From assembly GCA_003013855.2 (NCBI GenBank), contig ML058484.1:11457344-11521343 (forward strand): a DNA stretch of 64,000 bases, written 5' to 3'. The first letter of the stretch is position 1. Every line of letters starts with the position of its first letter. This document shows, piece by piece, positions 12,734-24,955 of this stretch. A program made the translations under genes and the position numbers. The notes beneath the pieces were generated by a model. It saw nothing but the letters and a program-made list of their open reading frames with translations. It did not search any database and had not been told where the DNA came from. This DNA comes from Liriodendron chinense (Eukaryota; Streptophyta; Magnoliopsida; Magnoliales; Magnoliaceae).

Positions 12734-14162
12734 TAATGGCTCCCAGCCTGGCCATCCTCGGGCCTGTTTCCTTTGGCCCATCACAGGTCCGGCTGGGCTT
12801 GTGCCAGGATTTTACTTGGCTGAGCCAAGGCCATGGACTGCGGCATCCCACCTCTTTAGTCCATCCGAGCCATCCATCAGGTGGGACACATTTTGTAGAT
12901 GTCCCGGGCATCAAATCGGGCCGGCCCACTTGCAATTCAGGCCGCACATACACATGACTAACACTGTAACACCTTCTAAAATTTAGGAACCGTCCGTTCC
13001 TTGTGGATGGCCGTATGATAATTGGACGGCCCCGATTTTTTGGTTCAAGAAATCTACACGGTGGGGTCCACCTTATGCATGGTTTAGATGTGTCACATGG
13101 GGCCCACATCATGGATGGCTGGTTATCATTTAGGATTATCAAATATGGTTACTATAGTATGGGGTTTACATGTTCTCTGTACACTATAATTACAACCACT
13201 AACTTTCCGTTTCCTTAATGATTCATGGGAGATGTCCGATAGCGAGGCAAGAAGCTGGTATTGTGGTATAGTCATCTCTCCATCGTACACGTGGCAAGCT
13301 GATCTACCAGTCTGATCCATCCATCTACTCATGCCTAGCATGAATGGTTTATATTTCAATTAGACAATCCTGTCCATTGCTTAATCCCAACATTATTTAA
13401 CCACTTATCTTTTTCGTTTTTGACCGTTGGATTGATTTACATGGATTAAATGGATAGGATTGTTTAATGGGTGTGGGTTTTTAGATATAGTCCATCCATA
13501 ATGAGGCCAGGTATATGGATGGATCTGATTGGTCCGTCAGGCTGCGTTACATGTACTGCAGAGAAATGAATGCACCATATTTGGGTACATCACCCTGCGC
13601 ATTGCTGTCCCTTCGCTGGTTAACATTTTACTCAATGCGATTTCAAGCAACTACAATCGGCAAAAAAGCCTCTCCAGTGTCCATTGCGTAGTACACACTC
13701 GTTTTCAGTTCTGACAACTGGGGCCCATTTCTCGGTAATCCAGACCATTGGTCTACCGAGGCCCAACGTTGATGGATCACATCTCAAAATTCACCCAAAT
13801 TGGAAGATATCAGGTACAGATATCAGGTCCTTTCTCAGTTGAATGTGGACCGTTGTTGTATTCCGATTCTTAACCGTCTATCTATAGCCTCCAAATAAAA
13901 ATGTTATGATTCCTTTATTGAGGAGATTTTCGACACATGATGCATCCATTGTAGGACCCCAAAAATGAATGGCCTGGATTACCGAATCATAGGCCCAAAA
14001 TTGCTAGATCTGAATGCAATGTACAAAGATTTGGGGGCATGTATCATATAATACCTCTGCAGAAAATGGCCAGACCAGATCACCTGTCCACCTTAGAGTG
14101 GGCCAACGGAAGATCATTGTCCATTTATATCATTGCATTTCATTTAAAAGAGATCGTAAGCC
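12734..14162. other. Intergenic, no gene seen
   Basis: Overlapping ORFs on both strands at 12675-13218 coincide with GGGCCCAC-type repeat words and show no domain. No gene, RNA or site can be supported. Confidence 0.45.
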
Positions 14163-14519
14163 ATGATCAGGTACTACCCTCAGTACCATAATCTTACCGT
14201 ACTGCATATTCTTTCCCGCCAATTTTCTGCATGCTCTACAAATCCGATCCGTTCCAATCGTGGGACCCATCATGTACGTGTGGTACTCTGAAAATTTGAC
14301 CCATTCGTGATGTATGGCTGAAACTGCATGTTGGGTGATATCATCCATTGGTTTCTGTTTTTTATGATGTGGTGCACATGATATTTGGACGGCCTTCTTT
14401 TCATGTCTAGTGATATTCATGATGATTTCCACCTTAGTGCATGGTCTGGATGTTCTATACATGGAAAGGAAAAAGGTGCAGTACGGTAAGGTTGTGATAC
14501 CGGGGAAGTACCTGATCAT
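14163..14519. mobile_element. 357-bp inverted-repeat (MITE-like) element
   Basis: The left end ATGATCAGGTACTACC pairs with the right end GGAAGTACCTGATCAT. The pairing continues through CTTACCGTACTGCA on the left and TGCAGTACGGTAAG on the right, giving arms of at least 43 bp with few mismatches. It differs from the GGGCCCACC family. No target duplication was identified. Confidence 0.6.
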
Positions 14520-15735
14520 TCCTCATGCTCAGATCTGAGGGTAGATGATACGGTTGAGCCGGTAGAACTGGAATATGGTAGATCCAGCTGTCCACATTCC
14601 ATGTGGCAGGGATATGGGTCGATCAGGACTGTCCATCTAGTTTCCCATGCTTTTTCTGAATAGAAATTTTAAATATTCAATCTAAAAGGTGGCCTTAAAA
14701 CTGACGGTGTAAGATGAAATAGTCGATGGCTACTTATCAACGGAAATTGGAGGAAATGTGATGGATAGGATTGTCCTAGTTGGTCTGATTTTTGAAACAT
14801 GATCCATCCATGATAGAGATCATTGTACGGAGCCCCTATCTATCCATCGTCCTGCCACGTGTAATTTTGGCATCATGTCCTAAAACGAACTTTCAAAACG
14901 GATGGACGGCGTGGATGTAGTCACATACATCACAGTGGCCCCACAGTCAGGGGTCTCACCCAATCCGCTCCCGGCTCCATCATTTACTGGATTTTCAAGC
15001 TCTACCTTATCGTACTCATGCACAAATCTTCCATACACGTGGCATGCACGCATGCCAATCCATACCATTCAAGTGGTGGGCCCTACTGGATAGATTATAA
15101 ACCAAGGCATCATATAGTGATTAGAATGTCCTTACCTTTTAATTCTGGCAGTTGAATCTAGATCAGTAACACATTTTTAAGTTTCAACCGTTCATCCTAT
15201 TCCAATTGATCAGATGGTTATATTTGTTTGATTGATGTGATTTCGGAGACAGGCCCATCACCCACGTCAGATTTCACAATTTGGACGATCAGGATTAGAC
15301 TACATGCATCCCACATTTATGGATCCAGGATATTGAAAATCAGACAGACTGCACCATCCTAACCGTCCAATTGGTAGCCATTAAATCGAGGGTTTTAAAA
15401 CGGTCAAAGGTCCAAATCCAGTGGGTGAAATCACATGGGCAACGGTACACCAAAGTGGGCCCCACCATATAGTTCCCTACAGTAACCTTTACACACAACA
15501 TAAAGTTGCAACACATTTTTTTCTATTGAGTGGCTTTCAGTAGGCATGATTACACCCCCCAAAAAGCACTGCAATGGTCAGGATTCCTGCGACCAGAATC
15601 CGATTAAAATACACCGTCTTTCACCGAAAAGAGAAAAAGGAGCTGTCTTCTCCGCCGTAGATCAGGTTTTTTTAGGATTTAGATTAATGAAAAGACACAT
15701 CTAAACATCCCTTTAATCCTAGGCCAGATCAACTG
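14520..15735. other. Intergenic, no gene seen
   Basis: Contains foldback-like words (GTGGGCCCTACTGG, GGATGGACGGCG) around 14880-15090 but no complete element. No coding sequence recognised. Confidence 0.45.
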
Positions 15736-16240
15736 CAAAGCTTTGTATGTTAAGCTTAACCTACAACATGATGTGTGGTGCCCACTGTCGTGCGTGAATG
15801 AAATCCAACCGTCCAATATGTGTATACCTCCAGGTTCTCCTTGTTGTACAAAAATTAGGTCTATCTAAAATTTAGGTGGGCCACACCATAGGGAGCAGTT
15901 GAGATGGGGATGGTCACTATAAAATATTCCAGATTGTGTGTGTGACCCACCTTGTTTTGAATAAGCAATCCAATCCGTTCATAAGATGTCACCCACTAGG
16001 ATGAATGGAGGAGATCAATATTGGGTTGTTCCAAAATTCATGTGGGCCACACCACGTAGTTTTAGAGGCTTTGGACGTAATTTTACATGGCGTGGCCCAC
16101 ATGAGTTTTGGGTCAGCCTGATTTTTGTAACCCAAGAAGAATGTAAGAGGGAGCACATGACGGATGTAGTGATGTTGTGTGAACATCAGGTGGGCCCCAC
16201 ACATGGGCGTTGTAGGTTAAGCTTAACATACAAAGCTTTG
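15736..16240. mobile_element. Foldback element with perfect 32-bp ends, upstream of NPH3-like gene
   Basis: Positions 15736-15767 and 16209-16240 are exact inverted copies over 32 bp, beginning CAAAGCTTTGTATGTTAAGC. Inside these, GTGGTGCCCAC and GTGGGCCCCAC arms and the ACACCA words show membership of the GGGCCCACC foldback group. The right end lies 225 bp before the start codon of the NPH3-like gene, so the element is in its promoter or upstream leader region. The perfect arms suggest recent insertion or recent arm correction. Confidence 0.75.
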
Positions 16241-16417
16241 TAGTGGATCCGGCCTTAGTCCTAGCAACCTTTCAGCTCAAAGAAACGCATGCACGCCAGC
16301 TTTGCAAAAGGGCCACTTCAGTGGGATCCACATGATTTCATGTATGTAAACACAGCTAATCAGCCATTCCTTGAGATGGGTCATGTGCAAGTTCCATGAA
16401 AATGGCGTAGATGTACG

Positions 16418-16428
16418 AGAGAGAGAGC

Positions 16429-16465
<37 letters not shown>
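16418..16465 (+). repeat. GA-rich 5' leader tract
   Basis: A (GA)n run, broken once by CTA, ends directly at the start codon of the NPH3-like gene. GA/CT-rich leaders are common in plant genes and can act as GAGA-type promoter elements. Whether this one is transcribed is inferred from position only. Confidence 0.6.
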
Positions 16466-16469
<4 letters not shown>

Positions 16470-19400
16470 GTGTTGTAACGATTAACGAATTGAAGCCAAG
16501 CATATCGGGGAAGAGATCGTTTCGGCCTAGTTCAAGCACCCGGCACACCACCGAATGGTACGGTTTTTCTCATCTCTATTCTCTCGATTTCTTCTTCTTC
16601 TTCTTCTTCTTCTTCTTCTTCTTCTGTTTTTTTGTCCCACCAACGTGTAACAAACTAACATGTGTGTACAACATCGGAGCCGTTCAAAAGTTGGGTCGCA
16701 CTGAGAAGATCAAACCCAAGTAAATTCAAGCTGATCTAAACAGCAGGTGGGCCACATCCGTATGTTGGCTCAGAAAGCGATTTTATTGCAATAACATAGT
16801 GAAGTTTTCAAAATCTCCGCATTTTAAAATTTTTCATGAGCTTATCTCGAAATTATCGTGATTTTAACAAAAAAAATATTAGAAGTCGAAATAATTCAAT
16901 TCAAATTATATATTCAATTTTTTAAAGTTATTTAGTAATTTATAATAAATATTTTAAAATTTTTATTTTCAATGAGACTTTTTTGTGATATTATAAGAAA
17001 AATGTCAAATGTAAAAATCTCCAGAAACTTAGGGATTACTTATGGTCTTGGGCAAATAACCTAAGCTGTTGTGTCACACCCAAAAGGCTAACCTATCAGG
17101 TGGAGGATACCCTGCTCCCTCCCAACATATGTGAGACAAACCGACACCATATACATCCCACTTTAAATGATTGGAAATTAGGTGTCCACCATGAATTATA
17201 AATGGCTCAAATATCACTCAGATTGGATGACCATGATATCCAATCAAATTATTTTTTAGATCCGTCCAATCAACTGGTGGGCCGCTCCCATCCGTTAGTC
17301 TTTGTTGATCCTAGAAGGGCCAATGGGGATCAAGTCCAACTTGGGAATTCAGTGAAAGTCATGTAAAGTAGTTTGAATGGGATTTTTTATTATTTTTTAT
17401 ACTATATTTTTAAAGGTGTATTACGTAACAAACTCGCAAGGATCGATGGTTATTTAGTTGCCAGATCCAGCATGTTAAGAACCACACAGCTATTTATTCA
17501 GAACATGAAAAGCAAAACTAATATCTAATTAAAAAGTTAAAAATATTAATTTTAATGAATAATAAAATTAACAAAAATATTTAAAAATAGAAAATTGATA
17601 TTTTTACTATAGATAAACACCAATAAAGTGGTAAAAATAATTATTCTCGTAACATGGTTAGCTAATATTAAGTTATAAATCTTAAAGTATAAAAATAAAA
17701 ATTTATTGACTTTAACTAAAGTCATTTATAAGCAAAAGGTCGCCACATCATCCATGTAGAACAAGGCGACTACATAGAATTTAGTATCTAGAATATTAAT
17801 ATTTAATATTTAATTAAAATATTATTAATTGAATAAATTATGAAAATACCCTCCAACAATCGAGTAAGCGGGTCCATATATCAGGTAAAAATCTCGTATC
17901 CAATCTGCTTTTTCCAGGTCGGATATGTCGGGTAAGTAAAAATCTAATATCCGAATCCGACTTTTGATTCGGGTCCCGGAATGTGGTACGCATGCCTGAA
18001 GTGGACCCGAGCCATTGGGGGATCATCCAAAAGTGGGGCCCACCTGCTGAAGTGGTCCCGGAATGTGGTAACATAAATTCCTTGGGGGATCATCCAACAG
18101 TGGGGCCCACCTGCTGAACGACTTGGATCTTGCACAAAACCTACTACATTTGCACGCGCTGAATGTTTTTCCACGTGTGTACCACTACATACATGTGTTG
18201 GAGTTCCTGGTGGGGTCCAAACCCAGACCAAAGTGGGCTGGATTTTGGTAAGCCAGATATTAATGGGCTATGACTCGGCTTTGGTAGACCTGGGAACTAA
18301 CTGGGCTGGGCAAGGTTTAGACTATATGCCTTGGACCCTAACAGGATAGCCCATCTCCGATCGACGGCCCACTTTCGACGGGTCTAGGATGATCTTCGAA
18401 ATCGATGTGTTGGATTGCCAAATGAGATTTTTGCGTATAGGAAATTGAGATCGAACTGAGCTTTCTTGGCCCGCGAGGGGCAAACAAGTTGGCTGATCCC
18501 ACCCAAGCTGGCTACTGCGGTGGGCCTTGTATGTATTGGGGTAGTGGGTCTATCCTACCCAAACCCATTTCTTTAGGTTATGGTCTGGGATGCCTGAACA
18601 CAGGTCCTTAGTTCATGGGCTGGACCTAGACCCACTTTAGTCGATCCAAACATGGTCTCAGCCTAACCATGGATTGACGACTAGGCTGAGTCGACTTCTG
18701 ATCTCGTTTAGCAGCACAAGTCACTATTGAGTCGGACAAGTCTCGCCCAACTCAACTGAGTCATAACCGACTCAACTCAGGACCGAACGAGTCAGTCCGA
18801 GTGAAAAATCAATGTCTCAGGCAGGCATTTTTGTCACTAGCTTGCTGGATTTGGGTCTAGATAATTCCCTTATTCTGGGCCAGATCAGATCACCCTTCCA
18901 ACCTGGATTTGATCAAGACAAGGTGTGCCCCACCACCTGCAGGGCTAACTGCAATGGTTGGATATGGGTCAGCTTAGGTATCAGCATAGGCCCACCTTAA
19001 ATGTTCTAACAAGTCGAGCCAAGCCCATGGCCCTTTTAATTTTCAGCTCGAATCAGACCAGTGGACCCCGAGTGAGGCCCAGACCAGTCCTGGCCCACTG
19101 TAGTCAGAGACTCAGAATAAGTCCAAGGGATTTCAAGTCAAACCAATGGTCCGTGTTGGTCGATTCAGGGACATGTATGGGCAGGACAGCGATGTTACAA
19201 CGTCCGAGGAATTTAAAAAAAAAAACAGAAAGAATAAATTATAGGAGGCCGGCGAATTTCCTCCAGAAGCTTTGTGGGGCCCACCTTGATGCCCGTGTTA
19301 CATCCAGTCCATCCATCAGTTTTGCCAGCTCATGTTCGGACATGAGCCTGAAAATGTGGCAGATCCATAACTCAAGTGGGCCACACCACAAGAAACAGCA

Positions 19401-22400
19401 GGGATGGAAATGCCACTCTAACCTGGACCGGACATCGACCGGTTTTTGGGGCGGTTCAAGGTTCGGTCCAACAGCTGGTTTTCAATAGGTCAGGCTAAAA
19501 TCATAGTTAAAAAAATAAATGGAAGAGGCCGGATGCAGTACAAACCACTGTCGGTTGAGCTTAACCTATAATGTGCCAGCATGGGTGCATGGTATCCAAT
19601 CCATTCATCATGTGGAGCCCCTCATCTTCTACTTGCGGTCCAAAAATCACGCCAACCATTAAAAACCTTTCAGATTGCCTGTGTGGGCCACCGCATTCGG
19701 CTAGGGAAAAGTTGTGGTTCTCACCATAATGTATGTGTTATATCCACGTCGGCATTTTTTTTTTTTTTTTTATTATCTCACTTTAGGACATTGTCCAAAA
19801 GATGAAGTAGATCCAAAGCTCAAGTAGACCACACGACAAAAAGCAATGGGGATAATTACGCCCACCATTGAAACCTTACTAAGGCTCACTGAGATGTTTA
19901 TTTGCCATCCAATCTGTTCATAAAGACATATAAACCTGGATGAAGTAAAAACGCAAAAATCAGCTTGATCCAAAACTTTTGTGGATGACGTGAAGTTTTC
20001 AACGGGAGGCATTCAATCCCCATTGTTTCTTGTGGTGTGGTCCACTTGAGCTTTGGATCTTCCTCGTTTTTGGGCTCATATCCTAAAATAATCCGAAAAA
20101 ATAGATGGATGGCGTGGATAAAACACATACATCATGGTGGGGCGCACAGAGCTTTGACCAGTACTGACCCGAACGGGAGGGGTCACTACCGAATCCGAGT
20201 CCTTGGCATAGGCCATCCAATCCATTCAGAAGATGCGCCCCATCAGCATAAATGGATACGCCAAAATCCACGCCATTCCAAAGCTAATGTGGGCCACACC
20301 ACCCCCATGATTTAGAGGTTTTTGGCATGATATTACATGATGCAGCCCACATGAGCTTTGGATCAGCCGGATTTTTGGGTGCCAAGGAAAACACAAGGTG
20401 GGGCACATGGACGGATTGGATGTCATGTACCCATCAAGGTGGGCCCCACACATCAATGTTGTGGGTTAAGCTCAGAATTTGTGGTGAATCCACCCCATTA
20501 ACAGTGCCATGTCAGGGCTCATACCACTGTTTTTCGGTTTAAAAAAAAAAAAAAAAAAAAAACAGTTATTTACCGTTGTGATTTTTCCATTCCAAAGCAC
20601 CCATTACGTCATCTGATCATCTTAAAACCTCAGAATCTTAAACTTTTGCTTGCAAGCAGTTGCTTGAATTGACAAGCTCTGGAATAATGCAGAGATGAAA
20701 CAAGCAATGGCAAGAAAATCCAAATGGCAATCTGTCCTTTTCCTTCCTCTCATCAGTTTTCTAGTGAAGAAAATGCCATTTTCTCCTCTAGAATTTTTCA
20801 CTTCCCATTCCACCACCATTAATAATTCTAACCTTATCTCTTCTGCACTTCCCTTCCACGACACCGATCGTTTTCTATTATTCTTCATAATTGTGATCCA
20901 TAACTAATCCAGACCATCGATTTCGAATTGCGCGATACAAGAATGCAATTTCAAAATGGTAGAATGGTAGAATTGAATTAGAGCTTGTGTTTTCAGACAT
21001 GGTGGAGTTTCAGAAGTAGAATTCAAAGCCGTCGGGTTTTTCATCATTTCATAAACATGTAGGCTGAAGATTCAGTTCTGTGACTGTTTTGAAATTGTTG
21101 GGTATATGATTCTGAGCAATCTTCATTCTTGCAGGCCGCTTTCAGATGTTTCCAGCGATCTTACTGTCGAAGTGGGAGCTACGAACTTTTCACTACACAA
21201 GGTGAGATTATCGTCAACTCCTTGTTGATTATGATGCGAGAAATGCAGCGTTGAATCCCGTCGTTTTGTTTTCCTTACTGAATATCTTTCATGGGTTTCA
21301 TAGGAAAATTCTAGAAATTGCAATTTTCTAATTTTCGGCCATGAAAAGTTCTTCACTTGTTCTTGGAATCATGGTTAGAAGACTAGGCCACTTGACCTGA
21401 CTCATCGGCCTCTGAGTCAAGAGTCGCAACTTGCCTGAGCCGGGGGTGAGTGAGGCAGTAACTCATGGTATCGAACCAGATCAGGCCCACCGAGTCTGAG
21501 TTGACTCAGATGAGTCACATCAGAATCATCCCAGTCTTAAAACCATGCTCAAGAGTACAAAAAGAAATTTAGTTCTGTGTTAGCTTTGATACTATAGCAG
21601 CTTTCTGTGGGTATCACTCCAAATAGGCGACACCATTGTAAAAATGTAAAGGAGATTCATGTGAAGAAGATACATTAAAATGGGTGACAATGTGGCCTGC
21701 ATGAGCAAGATCCTGGTCATTCATCAGGTGGGGTCCACCATTAACATTCCAGGCGAGCACGCTAATCAGTGCCGCCACCACATATGTATGAATAAAATGG
21801 ATTTGTTAGGAGAAAAGACCAATGGTTTATATTCAATGTACACATGCAGCCTGCTCGAGAGAAGTCTGCCAGCCAGTTTTTGGCACCAGGGCATGTCTGT
21901 AACAGCCCCACTTGATGAATGAACCAGACATTGATCGCACATCTGTGCATAGCTCTTTCAAATAGGTGTGTTTGGTTGCACCAAATTAACTGATTAATCA
22001 TGAAATATCATGAAATTTTGTGATCCTTGGTGCAACCAAACACATCCTTCACAACATCCAGAAGAAAGACTTTCATTTGCTCCTTTTTTTCTCCTCAACA
22101 AAAGGCATGGTTCTTCTGCAGTTCCCTTTGGTTTCTCGAAGTGGGAAGATCAGAAAAATGCTGACTGAATCTAAGGATTCGAAAGTATCCCGAATAGCTC
22201 TCTCCGCCGTCCCTGGTGGGCCAGAAGCCTTCGAGCTGGCCGCGAAGTTCTGCTATGGCGTAAACATTGAGATCACTCTTTCAAACGTCGCCATGCTACG
22301 ATGTGCAGCTCACTATCTTCAAATGACAGAGGAATTCGCCGAGAAGAACTTGGAGACGCGCACTGAAATCTATCTGAAAGAGATGGTGATCTCAAACATC

Positions 22401-23954
22401 TCAAATTCAATCACCGTTCTCCACCGCTGTGAGTCTCTTCTACAGGTCGCCGAAGAAATCAGCCTAATCAGCAGGCTCATAAACGCAATTGCATCAAATG
22501 CCTGTAAAGAGCAGCTCTCCTCCGGCTTATCCAAGCTTGAGCATAACTTACCCGTCAAGCCCACGAATACAGAATCAGAAACACCGGCGGATTGGTGGGG
22601 CAAGAGCCTGACGGTCCTTAATCTAGATTTCTTCCAAAGAGTCCTGTCGGTGGTGAAATCCAAGGGTCTAAAACAGGACACAATCAGCAAGATCTTGATT
22701 AATTACGCGCATAATTCCCTCCAAGGCCTTGGCGTTCGAGACCTCCAATCAGTGGAAGGAAACTTGATAGACATGGAATTGCAGAAGAAACAAAGGGTGA
22801 CCGTTGAAGCGATAGTCGGATTACTACCAACCCAGTCGAGGAAAAGCCCGGTGCCAATGGCATTTCTCTCAGGCCTACTGAAAACCGCGACAGTGGCATC
22901 TGCTTCCGGCGCTTGTAGAGCAGATCTAGAGAGACGGATCGGACTGCGATTAGACCAGGCGATTCTCGAAGACATTCTCATTCCAGCAAACCCAAACAGC
23001 AGCAACCACCCATTATATGACACAGATTCAATATTGAGGATCTTCTCCATTTTCTTGAACTTGGATGATGAAGAAGATGATGGGAATTGTTTTCGAGATG
23101 AGAGCGACATGGGCTATGAGTATGACAGCCCAAGATCTCCCAAGCAAAGCTTAATTCTCAAGGTATCAAAGCTGTTCGACACTTATCTAGCAGAGACTGC
23201 ACTGGATTCGAACTTAATGACGACCAAGTTCATCGCGCTAGCAGAATTACTCCCCGACCATGCTCGAGTCGTGAATGATGGCTTGTACAGAGCTGTTGAT
23301 ATTTTCCTCAAGGTAGTATCTGTTTCCCCCTTTTCATTCAAATAACAACTTAAAAAGTAAAAAAAAAATTCATGCTTGTGTTCGACACAGATCTTCACTG
23401 AATTTTTATTACAGGTCCATCCCAATATCAAGGACTCCGAACGCCACCGCCTCTGCAAAACCATCGATTGCCAAAAGCTAACCCAAGAAGCATGTAGCCA
23501 TGCAGCTCAGAACGAACGGCTACCGGTGCAAATGGCAGTCCAAGTCCTGTACTTGGAGCAGATCAGACTCCGAAATGCCATGAACGGAGGCCATGCTCCA
23601 TTCTTCTTCGGATCAGCCAACGGTCAGTATCCTCAACGCTCAGGCAGTGGGGCAGGCAGTGGGGCCATCTCCCCGAGAGACAATTACGCATCGGTGAGAA
23701 GAGAAAACAGAGAGCTGAAGCTCGAAGTTGCGAGGATGAGAATGCGGCTGACTGACTTAGAGAAGGACCATGTCTCTATGAAACAAGAGCTCGTCCGATC
23801 AACTCCAGCAAACAAGTTACTCAGATCTTTCACTAGGAAGTTAAGTAAGCTCAATGCACTGTTTCGAACGAAAGACACCAAATCCATCATCTCCAAGGCT
23901 AATTCAGACACCCGTTTGCTGTTTCAGAAGAGAATGCGCCACTCCGTTTCTTGA
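16466..23954 (+). CDS. NPH3/RPT2-family BTB protein (At1g03010-like), 4 exons
   Basis: Exons are 16466-16557, 21135-21201, 22122-23312 and 23415-23954, all with GT-AG introns and consistent phase, giving 629 residues. Exon 1 gives MGVVTINELKPSISGKRSF and ends inside the Trp codon completed at 21135, where ...PLSDVSSDLTVEVG follows. The BTB domain covers about residues 33-130. The NPH3 domain starts near DWW (210-212) and includes LYDTDS with its conserved Tyr at 352. A Ser/Gly-rich linker leads to a coiled coil at about 540-577. The C-terminus ends RMRHSVS, like the basic-Ser tail that binds 14-3-3 proteins in NPH3. Family members are CUL3 substrate adaptors in phototropin or auxin signalling at the plasma membrane; this subgroup's own role is not established. 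I recall Arabidopsis At1g03010 as similar in length and in both termini. Introns 1 (4577 bp) and 2 (920 bp) hold mobile elements. Confidence 0.93.
16558..19556 (+). other. Intron 1 of NPH3-like gene, first part
   Basis: It opens with a (CTT)n run at 16590-16625. AT-rich DNA fills about 16800-17830. A tandem duplication of about 82 bp starts at 17974 and 18056 (TCCCGGAATGTGG in both). A tract rich in GACTC and GGGCT words occupies about 18200-18800. No exon is evident between 16557 and 21135, and the codon phase joins directly across. Confidence 0.6.
19557..20473. mobile_element. Nested pair of foldback elements in intron 1
   Basis: The outer arms run GAGCTTAACCTATAATG on the left against the inverse of GTGGGTTAAGCTC on the right, with pairing through CCAATCCATTCATC/CCAATCCGTCCAT. 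Within them, about 19706-20157 is a second palindrome. Its left arm is TCACCATAATGTATGTG and its right arm the inverse of CACCATGATGTATGTG, with central ACCACACGAC/GTGGTGTGGTC words. The simplest reading is one foldback element inserted into another, all inside a transcribed intron. Confidence 0.7.
20474..21134 (+). other. Intron 1 of NPH3-like gene, last part
   Basis: Begins with an A run (20540-20562). No repeat with clear ends. ORFs on both strands at 20622-20907 lack recognisable domains. The acceptor TTGCAG ends at 21134. Confidence 0.5.
21371..21546. repeat. GACTC word repeat with inverted ends, intron 2
   Basis: The left end CATGGTTAGAAGACT pairs with the right end AGTCTTAAAACCATG. 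The interior is ACTCATCGG, GAGTCAAGAGTC and GACTCAGATGAGTC words. The same right end occurs at about 3352-3367, so this is a dispersed element. Confidence 0.5.
21965..22047. mobile_element. 83-bp miniature inverted-repeat element, intron 2
   Basis: GGTGTGTTTGGTTGCACCAA at the left pairs with an inverted copy at the right (one mismatch), leaving only about 40 bp between. The GTGTTTGG core is typical of hAT or PIF/Harbinger MITE ends. It ends 74 bp before exon 3 of the NPH3-like gene. The size suggests an extreme internal deletion. Confidence 0.65.
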
Positions 23955-24492
23955 TCGTATATCAGTGTGTATAAATATTGTGATTGATTGTGTTTAAATG
24001 ATAGAAAGATAACAGTTCTGTCTTCAATAGAATTTTGTTATAATTTTCGTGAAGACTTCCAAATCCTATTGTGAATGTATGTTTCAATTGTAGTTGCACG
24101 GTGCATGGAGCAAAGCAGTAATAGATTCTAAGTTTCAAAATGTTAGTAAGTACAAACAATCTAGGAAGCAGAAGCGGGAGCAGCCCCCTAGCTAGAAGGT
24201 TTTCAACCGAGGGGGGGGGGGGGGGTTGTTTGGCAGCATGGATTTTGGGCAATTAGGATTTCCGATCCTGGATTTTGAATCCAAGTCTGGATTTTGGTGG
24301 ATTTCAAATCCACTTAATGGTCAAAAACCTCAAAAGGGGCCTTTTTATTTTTTTATTCTTCTCTAAAAGATGAGAGGTGGGTTGCAAAATCCAAGGATTT
24401 CCAATCCTATCCAACTGTCATAACTGCTCTCTCCACTTCACTATGAAATGGCCTTTTTGAAGATCCAGGTTGAAAATCCATGCTGTCAATAA

Positions 24493-24943
24493 TGTTGGCT
24501 CTACTGAGCCTTAAGAAGATGGATAGATTGGCTTTTTAAAGCCTCAAGACAACTTAGGAAAGAAAATTTTCAAAGAAGGAAAAGAAGAAGATGAGAACAA
24601 AAATTTCTAAAACTAGTTATGTAACTTTGCATTGCACCTTCCTTTGCACCAACTTCCCTTTGCACCAACGTACAACAAAACCCCTCCTTATATAGACTTT
24701 TCAACATAGTTGAAATGACTAAATTGCCCTTACAACCATACACTACAAGGGCATGTTATAACTACTTTACAAAAAACAAAAATAAAAAGTTAAATGACTT
24801 TTCTTTCCAATGCATTGGAAGCCAACATTTTCATGGAGAATACACACCAAGCTGTTGGAATCTTCTCTCAGCAATTACTCCTCCCTTGAGAATCCAACGG
24901 TTTGACCAAATGGATGGTCCAGATTGGTTTGCAACTTCCAACA
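24493..24943 (-). repeat. 3' LTR of the copia element
   Basis: 451 bp, TG...CA ends. It differs from its partner at seven sites, for example ACTGAGCC against ATTGAGCC near the plus-strand start. Confidence 0.93.
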
Positions 24944-24955
24944 CTCCCCTTCAAA
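24944..24955 (-). other. Polypurine tract of the copia element
   Basis: On the minus strand the bases just before the 3' LTR read GAAGGGGAG, the usual plus-strand primer for LTR elements. It overlaps the ORF's TGA stop (24951-24953). Confidence 0.8.

Noticed and set aside
12675..13218. Overlapping ORFs on both strands, up to 155 codons
   Set aside because: They fall in GGGCCCAC and GGATGG repeat words, have no domain and mirror each other on opposite strands.
20622..20907. Additional exon of the NPH3-like gene at the 20.6-20.9 kb ORFs
   Set aside because: Exon 1 (16466-16557) joins exon 2 (21135) in phase and gives the expected N-terminus. Residues from this ORF have no match to the family.
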